A stretch of DNA of 64,000 nucleotides, taken from NCBI RefSeq assembly GCF_004769235.1, contig NZ_RQFG01000005.1:1178001-1242000 (forward strand), written 5' to 3'. The position numbers and the translations under genes were made by a program. The stretch's first letter is position 1. Each line of letters opens with the position of its first letter. The notes beneath the pieces were generated by a model that saw only the letters and a program-made list of their open reading frames with translations, searched no databases and was not told the origin of the DNA. Of this stretch, positions 18,089 through 27,007 are shown piece by piece. Source of the stretch: Leptospira kanakyensis (lineage in GTDB: Bacteria; Spirochaetota; Leptospiria; Leptospirales; Leptospiraceae).

Positions 18089-19777
18089 GATTTCTTCTCG
18101 TTTCCACAGCTTTCTAAAAAACTGCCTTTCTTTCACTTGAATCGACATGATTTTTTGAATGATTGCCTCTTCACTGATTTGGTATTTCGTCATCAAATCA
18201 CGATCCAAAGACAATTGGGAATGAGCCACCCATTTGACTAAAGAATGTTTGGTTCTTTCTGATTCCGGTAATAATTCATTCACAGTATCAAAAAATCTTT
18301 CATGACTTAGAAAAAGACCATTGGAGATTTCTGGCATTGGAGCCGCACCGTGATCGGCTGTTACCACCATAATAAAGTTATCACCAAAATTGGTTTTTAG
18401 AAATTCAAAGATGGTTTCTATTTCTTTATCGGTAGCTTTTAAAACTTGTTCCGCTTCTTTGGATTCCCATCCATACAAATGTCCAACAGCATCCGTCGCT
18501 TTTAAAGTAACATAACCAAGATCCGTGATTCCATCTTTATCTTTTTTTGTATTAAGAATGGTTTCTGTAATGGTATCGCGAAAGAGGGAACCATCCATCT
18601 TTGCCTGAAATTCAGAACCTTGGAAATGATGGATTTTTGAAATTAAATCTATAGGATCTTTTGCATCAAAATGAGTAGAAATCTCTTTTTTATGATTCAA
18701 ATAGAATTGGTACAAATTGTACTTTTGCACAGACTTCGGAACAAGGAATGCATCTGTGTAGGTGGACCAAGATAAATTTTTGATGTCTTGCCAATAAACA
18801 TAATCATTATCTGGAGAGATTTTTTCAGATCCTTTTGTTGTTGGTAAAAAAAGTTTACCGTGACCAGCCATTCCTACCGCGGCTCTAGCCGCGTAACATT
18901 GACTTACGATTACAGGTTCATTGTTTTTGGAAAGATCCCATTCATCGGCAAAACTTGGAACTTTCATCTCGCTCAGATCCCAATCTTTGTTTTTCCCTTG
19001 GTAAACTGGTCTATGGAGGACTTTTCCGTCTGCAAAAGTATAAATTTCATTTGAGAAGATTTTTGAATCCTTTGGAAAAGCTCCAGTACCAATCGCCATA
19101 TGACCGACTGCTGTATGGGATTCTAAATGACCGACTTTTGCTTTTTTGAAATAGGCAGATTTGTTTTTTAAATCTTCCAAGAAAGGATAAGCACCTTTAT
19201 GGGCTTTGTAAAGTTGCCTTCCACCTTGGTCTACAACTACAGTGACAATGATTTCTGGTTTAGTGGTTTCGTTGCGGAATATTTTTTCCAAATAGGATAC
19301 ATCGATTGTATTCTTAAACTTAAAGTCTAAAATTTTTCCGTATATGGATGGGATGTGTTGTTGGTTGATTTCATCAGAATACTGACCAGTTCGGATCCAT
19401 TTTGGTCCATAAATCCAAATGGGAATTTCTGTATCATAAAAGTATTGTGTATAGTGTGATGTGTAATTGACTTCTTTCGAAAAGTTTTCATCTTCCGCAT
19501 CCAATTGCCATTCGTGGTTTAACGTTTCCCAAGATAAATTGTGATCTTCTAAAATATTTTTAATTTCTTCCTTTGAATAATGCGAAAGAGTGATTGCATC
19601 CCTTGCCTCTCTATCAAATATATTGAATGGAAATGGTGCTAATATTAAATCGGTATCTGGTTGTAAGGATAAATAGGCAGCTCGTTTATAATCTTTTTCC
19701 CAACCACAACTAAAGAGAACTAGCAAGATACCTATTATGATTACATTATTTCGTTTTATATTTTTTTGGTTGGTCAC
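18071..19777 (-). CDS. Alkaline-phosphatase-superfamily lipoprotein (phosphodiesterase/nucleotide pyrophosphatase type)
   Basis: 568 residues. Lipoprotein signal: IIIGILLVLFSC, Cys near residue 24. The metal-binding core of the type I phosphodiesterase family is recognisable: VVVDQGGRQL near the start of the domain, GHLESHTAVGHMAIGTG with the likely nucleophilic threonine, KATDAVGHLYG and VVTADHGAAPM near the C-terminus. Probably acts on a phosphodiester or phosphomonoester at the cell surface or periplasm. Its 5' end overlaps the divergent CapA-like gene by 41 bases, with no alternative start in between. Confidence 0.85.
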   Translation of the reverse strand: MTNQKNIKRNNVIIIGILLVLFSCGWEKDYKRAAYLSLQPDTDLILAPFPFNIFDREARDAITLSHYSKEEIKNILEDHNLSWETLNHEWQLDAEDENFSKEVNYTSHYTQYFYDTEIPIWIYGPKWIRTGQYSDEINQQHIPSIYGKILDFKFKNTIDVSYLEKIFRNETTKPEIIVTVVVDQGGRQLYKAHKGAYPFLEDLKNKSAYFKKAKVGHLESHTAVGHMAIGTGAFPKDSKIFSNEIYTFADGKVLHRPVYQGKNKDWDLSEMKVPSFADEWDLSKNNEPVIVSQCYAARAAVGMAGHGKLFLPTTKGSEKISPDNDYVYWQDIKNLSWSTYTDAFLVPKSVQKYNLYQFYLNHKKEISTHFDAKDPIDLISKIHHFQGSEFQAKMDGSLFRDTITETILNTKKDKDGITDLGYVTLKATDAVGHLYGWESKEAEQVLKATDKEIETIFEFLKTNFGDNFIMVVTADHGAAPMPEISNGLFLSHERFFDTVNELLPESERTKHSLVKWVAHSQLSLDRDLMTKYQISEEAIIQKIMSIQVKERQFFRKLWKREEIPNLSL

Positions 19778-20825
19778 GGTTCCCTGCCTTTCTTGTTACA
19801 CTCTACCTGATGTTTACTTTACTAGGCAAGTGCGAATTAAAGTTGTTGGTGATCTCATGTGCCATAACTCACAAATCTCTACCTATTATTTTCCAAAAAC
19901 AAAACAATATGATTCCAGTGGTAGTTTCGAATACGTTTCAAATTTATTACAAGATGCTGATTTAACATTAGGTAACTTAGAAACCACGATAGCAACAGAT
20001 CCAATTGAATTTACAGGTTACCCAAGATTCGGTTCTCCGATTGGTTATTTAACAGGAATACAAAATTCTGGATTTGATATTTTATCCACAGCTAACAATC
20101 ATTCTGCTGACAAAGGCCCATTTGGAATTGATCATACAATTGATTCTGTAATCCAAAAAGGAATGGTTCCTATTGGAACTTTTAAATCCAATTCTGATTA
20201 CTTAGATAGAAAAGATTTTTTTATCGAAGTCAATGGAATCAAAATTGCGATTTATAATTATACATATTCAACCAATGGAATTCCTGTTAAAAATGGTCGA
20301 ACTGTTAGGCTCTTGGATGAAAACCAAATCAAAGAAGATGTGGTTTTCGCCAAAGAAAGCGGAATTCATTTTGTTATCCTTTGGTACCACTATGGATCGG
20401 AGTATGAAGAGAAACCTGATAAGTCGCAAACCAAATGGGTGAATCTTGGATTTGAGGCCGGAGCTGATATTATCATTGGAGGCCATCCGCATGTAGTGCA
20501 AAGAATTGATCAGTTCCAAGAAGAAAAAACCTGGGAAGATCGACTGGTTGCTTATTCTCTTGGTAATTTTTTGTCTGCTCAGAATAGAGAAAACACTGAT
20601 GGTGGAATCATTTTATCTTTCGAATTAGAAATCAATTCGCGGAATCAAAAAAAAATTAAAAATGTAATTACGGAACCAGTTTGGGTTTATTCCCATGGAT
20701 ATAAAATTATACCCATTCTGAAATATGCACGAAATGAGATTTCGTTAAAACTTCCGAAACATTTAGAAAAAAGAATGTATGGGTATGAAGCACACCTTAA
20801 AAAAATTCCAGGTTTAACTTTTTAA
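19737..20825 (+). CDS. CapA-family metallophosphatase-fold lipoprotein
   Basis: 362 residues. Signal and lipobox: FFWLVTVPCLSC, Cys near residue 20. The family motifs are VVGDLMCHNSQ, LGNLETTIA, STANNHSADKG, LWYHYGSEY, IIGGHPHVVQ and YSLGNFLSAQ, all in order, so the metal-binding core of the CapA/PgsA-like metallophosphatase family is complete. CapA proteins function in poly-gamma-glutamate capsule systems, but no capB or capC is seen here, so a role in polyglutamate synthesis is not supported. Starts inside the 5' end of the divergent phosphodiesterase gene. Confidence 0.87.
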   Translation: MITLFRFIFFWLVTVPCLSCYTLPDVYFTRQVRIKVVGDLMCHNSQISTYYFPKTKQYDSSGSFEYVSNLLQDADLTLGNLETTIATDPIEFTGYPRFGSPIGYLTGIQNSGFDILSTANNHSADKGPFGIDHTIDSVIQKGMVPIGTFKSNSDYLDRKDFFIEVNGIKIAIYNYTYSTNGIPVKNGRTVRLLDENQIKEDVVFAKESGIHFVILWYHYGSEYEEKPDKSQTKWVNLGFEAGADIIIGGHPHVVQRIDQFQEEKTWEDRLVAYSLGNFLSAQNRENTDGGIILSFELEINSRNQKKIKNVITEPVWVYSHGYKIIPILKYARNEISLKLPKHLEKRMYGYEAHLKKIPGLTF

Positions 20826-20845
20826 ATTAACTAAGAAGATTCCTC

Positions 20846-21472
20846 TTAACCAGAGATTTCTCCGGCTATCAGATCGTATCCCTTTCCTTCACGGATCAAG
20901 TCAATCGAGTCATCATTGATTTGTACAATAGTAGAAAGTTCCATTCTGACAATTCCACCATCTACAATCCCATCCACTTGGTTGCCATAAATAGATTCTA
21001 AATCATCAATATCAATGATGAACTCGTCATCGCAAAAAGCTGATGTGGAAGTGAGAGGTGAATTATGAATTTTTAAAAGTTCAGTCAGGTAAATATGATC
21101 TGGGATACGAATCCCTATCTGTTTATCCTTATGATGAACGATCGAGGGTTTCGGTAGATTTTTATTGGCTTTCAGGACAAAGGTAAATGGGCCAGGTGTC
21201 ACTCGTTTCATTAGACGATAGGCTGAATTTGGTAAATATTCAATGAAATTGGATGCCATTGAAATGTCTTTACACATAAGAGAAAGTGGTTTGTCTTTGG
21301 GAAGTTTACGAATGGCGTATATTTTTTCGACACCCAACTTTGAATGAGAATCGGCAATAATCGCATAAACTGTGTCAGTTGGAAAAATATATACGGCTCC
21401 ATCCTTCAACCTGTCCGAAATTTGTTTGAGTTTTCGAACTTCCGGATTTTCTGGATGGAGGTAAAGGATCAT
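20846..21472 (-). CDS. tsaC: L-threonylcarbamoyladenylate synthase (YrdC/Sua5 family)
   Basis: 208 residues. Makes threonylcarbamoyl-AMP from threonine, bicarbonate and ATP for the t6A37 modification of tRNA. The N-terminal IFPTDTVYAI, the KxR-type IRKLPKDKPL and SLM motif, TPGPFTFVLKA and GIRIPDH blocks are conserved, and a late segment gives the usual STIV-type motif (ELSTIVQI). There is no Sua5 C-terminal domain. It is downstream of and on the same strand as the SDR gene with a 15-base gap, not with tsaE-tsaB. Confidence 0.9.
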   Translation of the reverse strand: MILYLHPENPEVRKLKQISDRLKDGAVYIFPTDTVYAIIADSHSKLGVEKIYAIRKLPKDKPLSLMCKDISMASNFIEYLPNSAYRLMKRVTPGPFTFVLKANKNLPKPSIVHHKDKQIGIRIPDHIYLTELLKIHNSPLTSTSAFCDDEFIIDIDDLESIYGNQVDGIVDGGIVRMELSTIVQINDDSIDLIREGKGYDLIAGEISG

Positions 21473-21487
21473 TGGTATTCACATCAA

Positions 21488-22225
21488 CTACTGTGCTGTG
21501 AGACCTCCATCCAAAACAATACACTGACCTGTCATATAAGAAGAAGTATCTGATGCTAAATAAATTGCTGCACCGAGTAATTCTTCTGGTTTCCCAAGTC
21601 TACCCATCGGAATTCCAGCAAGCACTTGTTTCATGATGAATTCTTTGTCTTTGATCATATCGGTCATTTCTGTATCAATAAGACCGGGGCAAATCACATT
21701 CACACGGTAACCATTATTACACCACTCTATGGCAAGTGCTTTGGATAAAGTGATGACAGCACCTTTTGTGCCAGAATAAACAGAAGCAAGTTTACTTCCC
21801 ACCATTCCGAGAACCGAAGCTACGTTAATGATGTTTCCACCTTCTTTTTTATGGTGTTTGTAGTAAGCTTGGCAATTGCGAAATACTCCCACATAGTTTG
21901 TTTGAACTATATTTTGTAATTCTTCTTCTTTAAATCCAGAAGCAGGAGTGTTTGTTGCAATCCCTGCATTGTTGATGAGTGTATCCAGTTTTCCATGTTT
22001 TGCTCTAATTTGGCCAATGACTTCATAAGCCGCACCTTCACTTCGCACATCCAAGACCACACCATTGATACCTTCTTTGGTCATCCATTCAATGGATTCT
22101 GGTCTGGAACCTGCACCGTAAACGATAGCACCGGCATCTCTAAATCCTAGAGCCAATGTTTTACCAATACCTCGGCTGGCACCGGTGATCAAAATTGTTT
22201 TCCCTTTTACATCAAACAAACTCAT
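21488..22225 (-). CDS. Short-chain dehydrogenase/reductase
   Basis: About 245 residues from the ATG at 22225, chosen because GAGGTAAA lies just upstream and because the longer frame would run into the lipoprotein gene. Classical SDR: nucleotide loop TGASRGIG, NNAG in the middle, catalytic Ser in VASVLG and YSGTK (Tyr-x-x-x-Lys), and the C-terminal LDGG typical of FabG-like and gluconate dehydrogenase-like members. An Asp or Arg discriminator after the second strand (AGSRPES) suggests NADP. Substrate unknown. Four-base ATGA overlap with the upstream small lipoprotein. Confidence 0.9.
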   Translation of the reverse strand: MSLFDVKGKTILITGASRGIGKTLALGFRDAGAIVYGAGSRPESIEWMTKEGINGVVLDVRSEGAAYEVIGQIRAKHGKLDTLINNAGIATNTPASGFKEEELQNIVQTNYVGVFRNCQAYYKHHKKEGGNIINVASVLGMVGSKLASVYSGTKGAVITLSKALAIEWCNNGYRVNVICPGLIDTEMTDMIKDKEFIMKQVLAGIPMGRLGKPEELLGAAIYLASDTSSYMTGQCIVLDGGLTAQ

Positions 22226-22464
22226 TTTACCTCGTGATTGGAAGGATAACAATCGCTAGCTTGAGGTTTTGTGTCTTCCAAAAGTTTTTTATAATCTAAA
22301 GTATTATCATCCCGAACCAAATCTCTTCTTATATAGTGAGTTCCCTTTTCGTAGTAATCCGCTATGGGATTACAATCTTGGATGTCTTCCGAAAGACCTC
22401 GTTTGCATCCAAAAACAAAAACGAATGCCCATAAAAAAATAGCCAAAAGTCGAGGATTCACCAT
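22222..22464 (-). CDS. Small putative lipoprotein
   Basis: 80 residues from the ATG at 22464 (MVNPRLLAIFLWAFVFVFGC), chosen because it gives a clean signal and lipobox; the longer ORF upstream would read through maf on the other strand. The mature 60 residues are polar with two further cysteines (DCNP, SDCYP), which might form a disulfide. Overlaps the SDR start by four bases, so it is translated with it. Function unknown. Confidence 0.62.
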   Translation of the reverse strand: MVNPRLLAIFLWAFVFVFGCKRGLSEDIQDCNPIADYYEKGTHYIRRDLVRDDNTLDYKKLLEDTKPQASDCYPSNHEVK

Positions 22465-22470
22465 TATGAA

Positions 22471-23079
22471 ATGAAACAATATCCCGTAAGGAATAGCAAG
22501 AATTTGTTTATACTCAAATCGACATCGCCAAGACGGATCCAAATACTGACTGACCTCGGTTTTTTGTTCCAAGTAACACCAGCAAACATTGACGAGTCTC
22601 AAAACAAACAGGAACCAGCCCTTCGGTATTTAGAACGAATGGTTCACTCAAAATTAGGACAAGATTTAGAGCCTAACCATCTCTATTTGGCCGCTGATAC
22701 CATAGTCGTATTCAAAGATGAAATTTTGCACAAACCCACTGACTTGGAAGATGCGGTTCGCATCCTGCAAACACTCTCAGGAAAAAAACATTCGGTATTT
22801 TCGGGGGCTGGTCTACAAACCGCAAGGAGTGTTGATTTCTTTTATGAAGAAACCGTCATTCAATTTAAGGATTGGAACGAAGATGAAATTAGAGATTATA
22901 TTTTACGATGCCAACCGTTTGATAAAGCAGGTTCTTATGGGATCCAAGATGAAAACGGTCCCGTGTTAGAACGAGTTGGATCTTATACCAATGTGATGGG
23001 ATTTCCCCTCCGAAGTTTTTTCGCTCGTTCTTCGGTATGGTTACCTTATTGGGAAAGGTCTTTTAAGCGTATAGATTGA
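22471..23079 (+). CDS. maf: Maf-family nucleoside triphosphate pyrophosphatase
   Basis: 202 residues. Hydrolyses non-canonical or pyrimidine NTPs. The family blocks STSPRRIQIL, the acidic ANIDES, AADTIV, GKKHSVFSGAG and KAGSYGIQDENG are present. The extra 8-10 residues before the motif, compared with usual Maf proteins, suggest the true start may be the TTG at 22504, which has AAGGA 11 bases upstream. If so, the intergenic space to the divergent lipoprotein grows from 6 to 39 bases. Confidence 0.88.
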   Translation: MKQYPVRNSKNLFILKSTSPRRIQILTDLGFLFQVTPANIDESQNKQEPALRYLERMVHSKLGQDLEPNHLYLAADTIVVFKDEILHKPTDLEDAVRILQTLSGKKHSVFSGAGLQTARSVDFFYEETVIQFKDWNEDEIRDYILRCQPFDKAGSYGIQDENGPVLERVGSYTNVMGFPLRSFFARSSVWLPYWERSFKRID

Positions 23080-23293
23080 CTAAATTTCCCGGTTTATAGG
23101 CTGCTTTTGCGTCAGGGCTGGTTTGCACTTCAGCCGCTTTTTTTTCTGTTTCACCAGAAACATATTTAGGCTGGTAGGAACGAGATTGGATTGCTTCCAC
23201 TTGCTCCACGGCTTGGGTATTGTATGCAGGGGACACATACATATACGGTTCCCCTAGTCCTGAAACTCTTGCCACATTACTTGAGATTTCCAT
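23063..23293 (-). CDS. Small hypothetical protein
   Basis: 76 residues, overlapping the 3' end of maf by 17 bases, convergent. No signal or membrane segment; Ala-, Val- and Tyr-rich, with a patch PAYNTQAVEQVEAIQSRSY that looks disordered. The length and position are consistent with a real gene, but nothing in the sequence identifies a family. Confidence rests on the open frame and lack of another gene here. Confidence 0.45.
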   Translation of the reverse strand: MEISSNVARVSGLGEPYMYVSPAYNTQAVEQVEAIQSRSYQPKYVSGETEKKAAEVQTSPDAKAAYKPGNLVNLYA

Positions 23294-23344
23294 ACTATGA
23301 ATATCGCCTCGATCCTATCGAAAGATTAGACCGGATTCACGAAA

Positions 23345-24454
23345 ATGGAAACAAAAAAATCACAAGCCAGAGAATTTAGCTCTCTTTTCCAACTATTCAA
23401 AACCCAAACTAGTAACCTTCCGCAATTTTTTGCCTACACAGGCGAAGATTCTTATGAATTTGAACTCATCATCGATCATTACAAAGAAGCCCTTTCAAAG
23501 TCTTCAGGCCCTTACGAAATCATTTTGATTGTATCTGAATCAGGAGAACAGGCAAAACTTTTTGCTGAACTATTTACACCTGATATGTTCTACCCAAGAA
23601 AACTCATCATTGTCAAACAAGCTGCCGCACTTTTTAAACCCATACTTGATGCGAAATCCGCGCAAGAATGGAAAGACTTTGCTTCTGGATTTCGTAAAAA
23701 TATAACCGCAGTTTCGGATGAAATTTTCCTCATTGTTCATTACGATGGAAAAGACATTCCACAAAGTTTGGTTCAACTTTTTCAAGGAACTTTAAACTAT
23801 TACAAAACTAAGTTTTTATATCCAAGTGATTACCCAAAAGTTTTCAAAGAAGTTTGTGACCAAGAACAAGTGCATTTTGAACCCAATGCTGCCGATGAAT
23901 TCATCCATCGAATTCCTGCAAACGTGGGAGCTTACCTTAAAAGTGTTAAAAAACTAAAACAATACTTACACCGTTCCAAGTTTACCATCGATGATGTGAA
24001 TTCCGTTTTATTTAGTCAAAATGAACTGAATACGAATGTTCTCGTAGAAACATTAGTTCAAAAACGTAAGATTGATTTTTTTAAAGAATTTACAAAGTTT
24101 AGTGACCAAAACTCTGAGATCCTCAGTTTCTTAACCAGACTCAGCTACAAACTAGATGAAATTCGCAAAATCAAAGTCATTCGAGCAAGACACAATGGTG
24201 AAGTTCCCATTCCTATCATGGATGAACTTTTAAAAACAGGAAGTTATTCTGATGCCAGAAAAAATTTTGTAAGAAGGCAATTGGTTTCTGATTCCGCTTT
24301 ATTTACTGATAAAACTTTAGATTTATTTTATGACCAAGTGATTGAAATGAATATCAAATTCAAATCAGGGCTTCGCGATGAAGAAGGAAGGAATTATTTT
24401 TTACAAAAAATTATGCACCTCTTTTCCTTACTTCAAGAAAGATCCTCCAAATGA
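23345..24454 (+). CDS. holA: DNA polymerase III subunit delta
   Basis: 369 residues. Part of the clamp loader, opening the sliding clamp (DnaN). The pattern is that of HolA: an N-terminal domain with YTGEDSYEFEL, long acidic and helical segments, no intact Walker A, and a C-terminal collar domain (about 215-340). It is divergent at low sequence level, so the call relies on length, architecture and recognisable local patterns. Convergent overlap of 22 bases with the next gene. Confidence 0.8.
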   Translation: METKKSQAREFSSLFQLFKTQTSNLPQFFAYTGEDSYEFELIIDHYKEALSKSSGPYEIILIVSESGEQAKLFAELFTPDMFYPRKLIIVKQAAALFKPILDAKSAQEWKDFASGFRKNITAVSDEIFLIVHYDGKDIPQSLVQLFQGTLNYYKTKFLYPSDYPKVFKEVCDQEQVHFEPNAADEFIHRIPANVGAYLKSVKKLKQYLHRSKFTIDDVNSVLFSQNELNTNVLVETLVQKRKIDFFKEFTKFSDQNSEILSFLTRLSYKLDEIRKIKVIRARHNGEVPIPIMDELLKTGSYSDARKNFVRRQLVSDSALFTDKTLDLFYDQVIEMNIKFKSGLRDEEGRNYFLQKIMHLFSLLQERSSK

Positions 24455-25320
24455 TATTCATGTAATTTGCGATACAAATTCCGTTCAGAGATTCCAAGTA
24501 GTTTGGCCGCTTTTTCTCTATTTCCTTTTGTATAAATTAAATTGGCTTTGATGATTTCCTTTTCATAACTTTCCAAACTAATTCCAGGTTTTACTTCTAA
24601 TTCTGTAAGTTGGTTTTCAAAAAAATGTGATGGGATATGTTTCCAATGCAATTGTTTGCCAGAAGAAAATCCAACAAGTGCAAAGATCATATCTCTTAGT
24701 TCAGAAAGATTTGTAGTGAACGTTTTGTTTTTAAAAAAAACAAAAAACTCTTCTTCCATCCCTGTAATCTTTTTACCGAGATCAGTGTTTGCTTCCTCTA
24801 AAAACTGAGAAACAAATAACGGTAATTCAGAAATTCTTTTTTTCAAATTAGGAAGTTCAAATCGAAAGGATTTTAACTGGTCATAAAAATCAGCATACAC
24901 ATTCTTTTGATTTAGGATTTCGAGTTCCTCAGAATGGATTTCCCAATATAAGTTTACTTTGGATTTTTCTTCATATTTTTCAGACTTCCACCATTGTTGT
25001 AATAACAATACTTCTTCTGGGTTTGCCTTTGTGATGCAATCAATCAGAATGGTAACCATCTGTTTGGATGATTTGATTTTTTCTAAGGATTCAACAAATG
25101 GAAATGGATACGAAAAATCCAACCGAATGATGGAACTCGGAGAAATATTCCTTTGTTCTAAACTCCTCTGGATCCAAAAACTTTTCCCTACTCCTCTTTC
25201 TCCAATGATTAACATTGGTAAATTGGAATTAGAAGTTTCCATCCATTGGTTGCGAATCTTTTGGATATCAGATCCGCTACATATCCATTCTGAACTTGGT
25301 TTACTTCTTTTTAATGACAC
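24433..25320 (-). CDS. Degenerate sigma-54-activator-like AAA+ protein with Fis-type HTH
   Basis: 295 residues. Walker A GERGVGKSFW (about residues 38-47) and a C-terminal Fis-type helix-turn-helix, NREKAAKLLGISERNLYRKL, are clear. The Walker B region reads ILIDCITKA: the glutamate expected after the aspartate is cysteine. The GAFTGA loop that contacts sigma-54 is not present. There is no N-terminal receiver or GAF domain. So it looks like a reduced enhancer-binding protein that binds DNA but probably does not hydrolyse ATP or open sigma-54 promoters. Overlaps the upstream gene by 20 bases and the holA 3' end by 22. Confidence 0.72.
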   Translation of the reverse strand: MSLKRSKPSSEWICSGSDIQKIRNQWMETSNSNLPMLIIGERGVGKSFWIQRSLEQRNISPSSIIRLDFSYPFPFVESLEKIKSSKQMVTILIDCITKANPEEVLLLQQWWKSEKYEEKSKVNLYWEIHSEELEILNQKNVYADFYDQLKSFRFELPNLKKRISELPLFVSQFLEEANTDLGKKITGMEEEFFVFFKNKTFTTNLSELRDMIFALVGFSSGKQLHWKHIPSHFFENQLTELEVKPGISLESYEKEIIKANLIYTKGNREKAAKLLGISERNLYRKLHEYHLEDLS

Positions 25321-26878
25321 TCACTGTCCCTTGCAAGTAACCATTAAATTCTCTAATTTTGTTAGTATCTAAAAACTTTTTTGCCTGTGAAGGTTTTACC
25401 ATCAGTGTTTTTGGATATGTTGAATTTATTTTTAGTAAATTTGTTTCTGCAGGAGCATTTCTCACTCCCCAAGTAGAAAGAGGATCAAGGACAAACGTAG
25501 TTTGGATTAAATATTCTTTTCCTTTTGTTACCACCACATCATAGGGCAACTGAATCCAAATGGCTTCTCCTTTTGATTCAACAAGAACCGTCTGGAATCT
25601 ATCTTTTTCTGTTTGGTCTGTATTGGATTCTGTTCGCAGTATATATTCCAAATCAGTTTTGATTTCTTCTTTTTCCAATACACGTTTATCGGATATTTTT
25701 TCATAAGCTAGATAAAGGTTGTATGGAGTGACCACATCAACTGCGGCTCGAACCAAAGAGGCATCAAACTTTTTGACTTGGTTCTGGTTCCAATTGAAAG
25801 GCATCTGTAATTCTTCTACCGAGGAATAAACATTAAATTGGTTTAAATAGAGATATTCGTATCCTTCTGAGGTTCCAATCTTTTGGTATTCCGTAATTCC
25901 TACAACCCGGCTATTACTTGCCTTACCAATCCTTTGTAATTCTCTAATGGTACTCAGTTCCGAGTGGTTGGGAACTAACAATACAGGTTCGATTTCCATA
26001 TGGCGCAAATCATTCAATGCCATAATGATAGACCCGGATTTATCTTTAATACTTGAAGAAAGTAATAAAAAGAGTTTTCTAGAATCTTTTTTCCCAGAGG
26101 AGATTTTTGATCTTAACCCTTGTAATGCGGAAACGATCGATTCTGATTGGTTGTTTCCCTGCCAACCGGTTTCCTCCATCAATTTTTTAATTTCTATATG
26201 TTCTTTTGTTGGTGGAATAGTGACTGTTTTGTCTTTTTTAATGAGAGTCACACCCAAAAACAATCCATCTTGATCGTACATGGAAGTTAAACTTTTTAAG
26301 AAATCTTTTTTGTAATAGGCATACGAGGAATTGATATCGATAAAAACATTAATCTCATAATTGGGAGCAATTTTGTTTTTCTTTTCATAAAATCGTGGAG
26401 GCAAAAATCTAAAACTTTTTTCATTATGTTTTTCGTATGCCAAAACAAAATTTGAAATGAGTTTGGATTGGATGGTTTGTCTCGTTTGGTTTTTACAATT
26501 GAAAATAACTGATTTAACAAGGATGGGATTTCCAAAATCAATTTGATCTTGTACTACAAAATGCGAATCCCATTCGTTACAATAAGAATATAAATCCTGA
26601 TCCTTTAACTCTGCCTCTTCGTTCCACTCAGATTCATTCAAAAAATTTTCTACAAGTTTTGGATCTGTGATTTCAGTAAAAAAATTTCGTTTTAAATAGT
26701 GTCGTGAAAGACGGGACAATTCAAAACCCGCCTCGCGTCGTGTCCCGAGAACGGGAGGAACATCGCCTGAAATATAGGCAGGGAGAATAGAAATTTCTTT
26801 CCCAGAAATAAATTGTGGAAAGAACGCAATAAAAAGGAGGGTTAGTGTGTAGAAAATGCGAAAAGAACGGCGAGACAT
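25301..26878 (-). CDS. Exported hypothetical protein
   Basis: 525 residues with a signal peptide (IFYTLTLLFIAFFPQFISG). The N-terminal 150 residues describe a soluble domain with Cys pairs. The middle (about 170-340) has the alternating strand-helix pattern and the sequences NVFIDINSS and LFLLLSSS reminiscent of a von Willebrand A domain, but a complete MIDAS (DxSxS) is not visible. The C-terminal part is beta-rich. It is divergent from lipL21, sharing the 129-base region between them, and leads a unit with the degenerate AAA+ gene. Confidence 0.72.
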   Translation of the reverse strand: MSRRSFRIFYTLTLLFIAFFPQFISGKEISILPAYISGDVPPVLGTRREAGFELSRLSRHYLKRNFFTEITDPKLVENFLNESEWNEEAELKDQDLYSYCNEWDSHFVVQDQIDFGNPILVKSVIFNCKNQTRQTIQSKLISNFVLAYEKHNEKSFRFLPPRFYEKKNKIAPNYEINVFIDINSSYAYYKKDFLKSLTSMYDQDGLFLGVTLIKKDKTVTIPPTKEHIEIKKLMEETGWQGNNQSESIVSALQGLRSKISSGKKDSRKLFLLLSSSIKDKSGSIIMALNDLRHMEIEPVLLVPNHSELSTIRELQRIGKASNSRVVGITEYQKIGTSEGYEYLYLNQFNVYSSVEELQMPFNWNQNQVKKFDASLVRAAVDVVTPYNLYLAYEKISDKRVLEKEEIKTDLEYILRTESNTDQTEKDRFQTVLVESKGEAIWIQLPYDVVVTKGKEYLIQTTFVLDPLSTWGVRNAPAETNLLKINSTYPKTLMVKPSQAKKFLDTNKIREFNGYLQGTVSVIKKK

Positions 26879-26954
26879 AAAATTAGAATCGGTCGATTCA
26901 GGGAAAATGTAAATCTTTATCCTACAACCCTCTTTCGTTTTCTTTGAGAAAAGA

Positions 26955-26998
26955 TTGACAAGGGTTTCTTATAGGATCAAATTCTTCGGAAAAGGAGT
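26955..26998 (+). promoter_or_regulatory. Candidate lipL21 promoter and ribosome-binding site
   Basis: A perfect TTGACA at 26955-26960 lies 47 bases before the lipL21 ATG. I find no good -10 at 17 bases; the closest hexamers (TATAGG, TAGGAT) are only 9-11 bases away, so the promoter call is weak. AAAAGGAG (26991-26998) is a strong ribosome-binding site. Confidence 0.35.
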
Positions 26999-27007
26999 AG
27001 ATTCTTT

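Noticed and set aside
19737..20825. CapA protein as evidence of a poly-gamma-glutamate capsule locus
   Set aside because: No capB/capC-type ligase gene is present; CapA-fold lipoproteins occur widely outside such loci.
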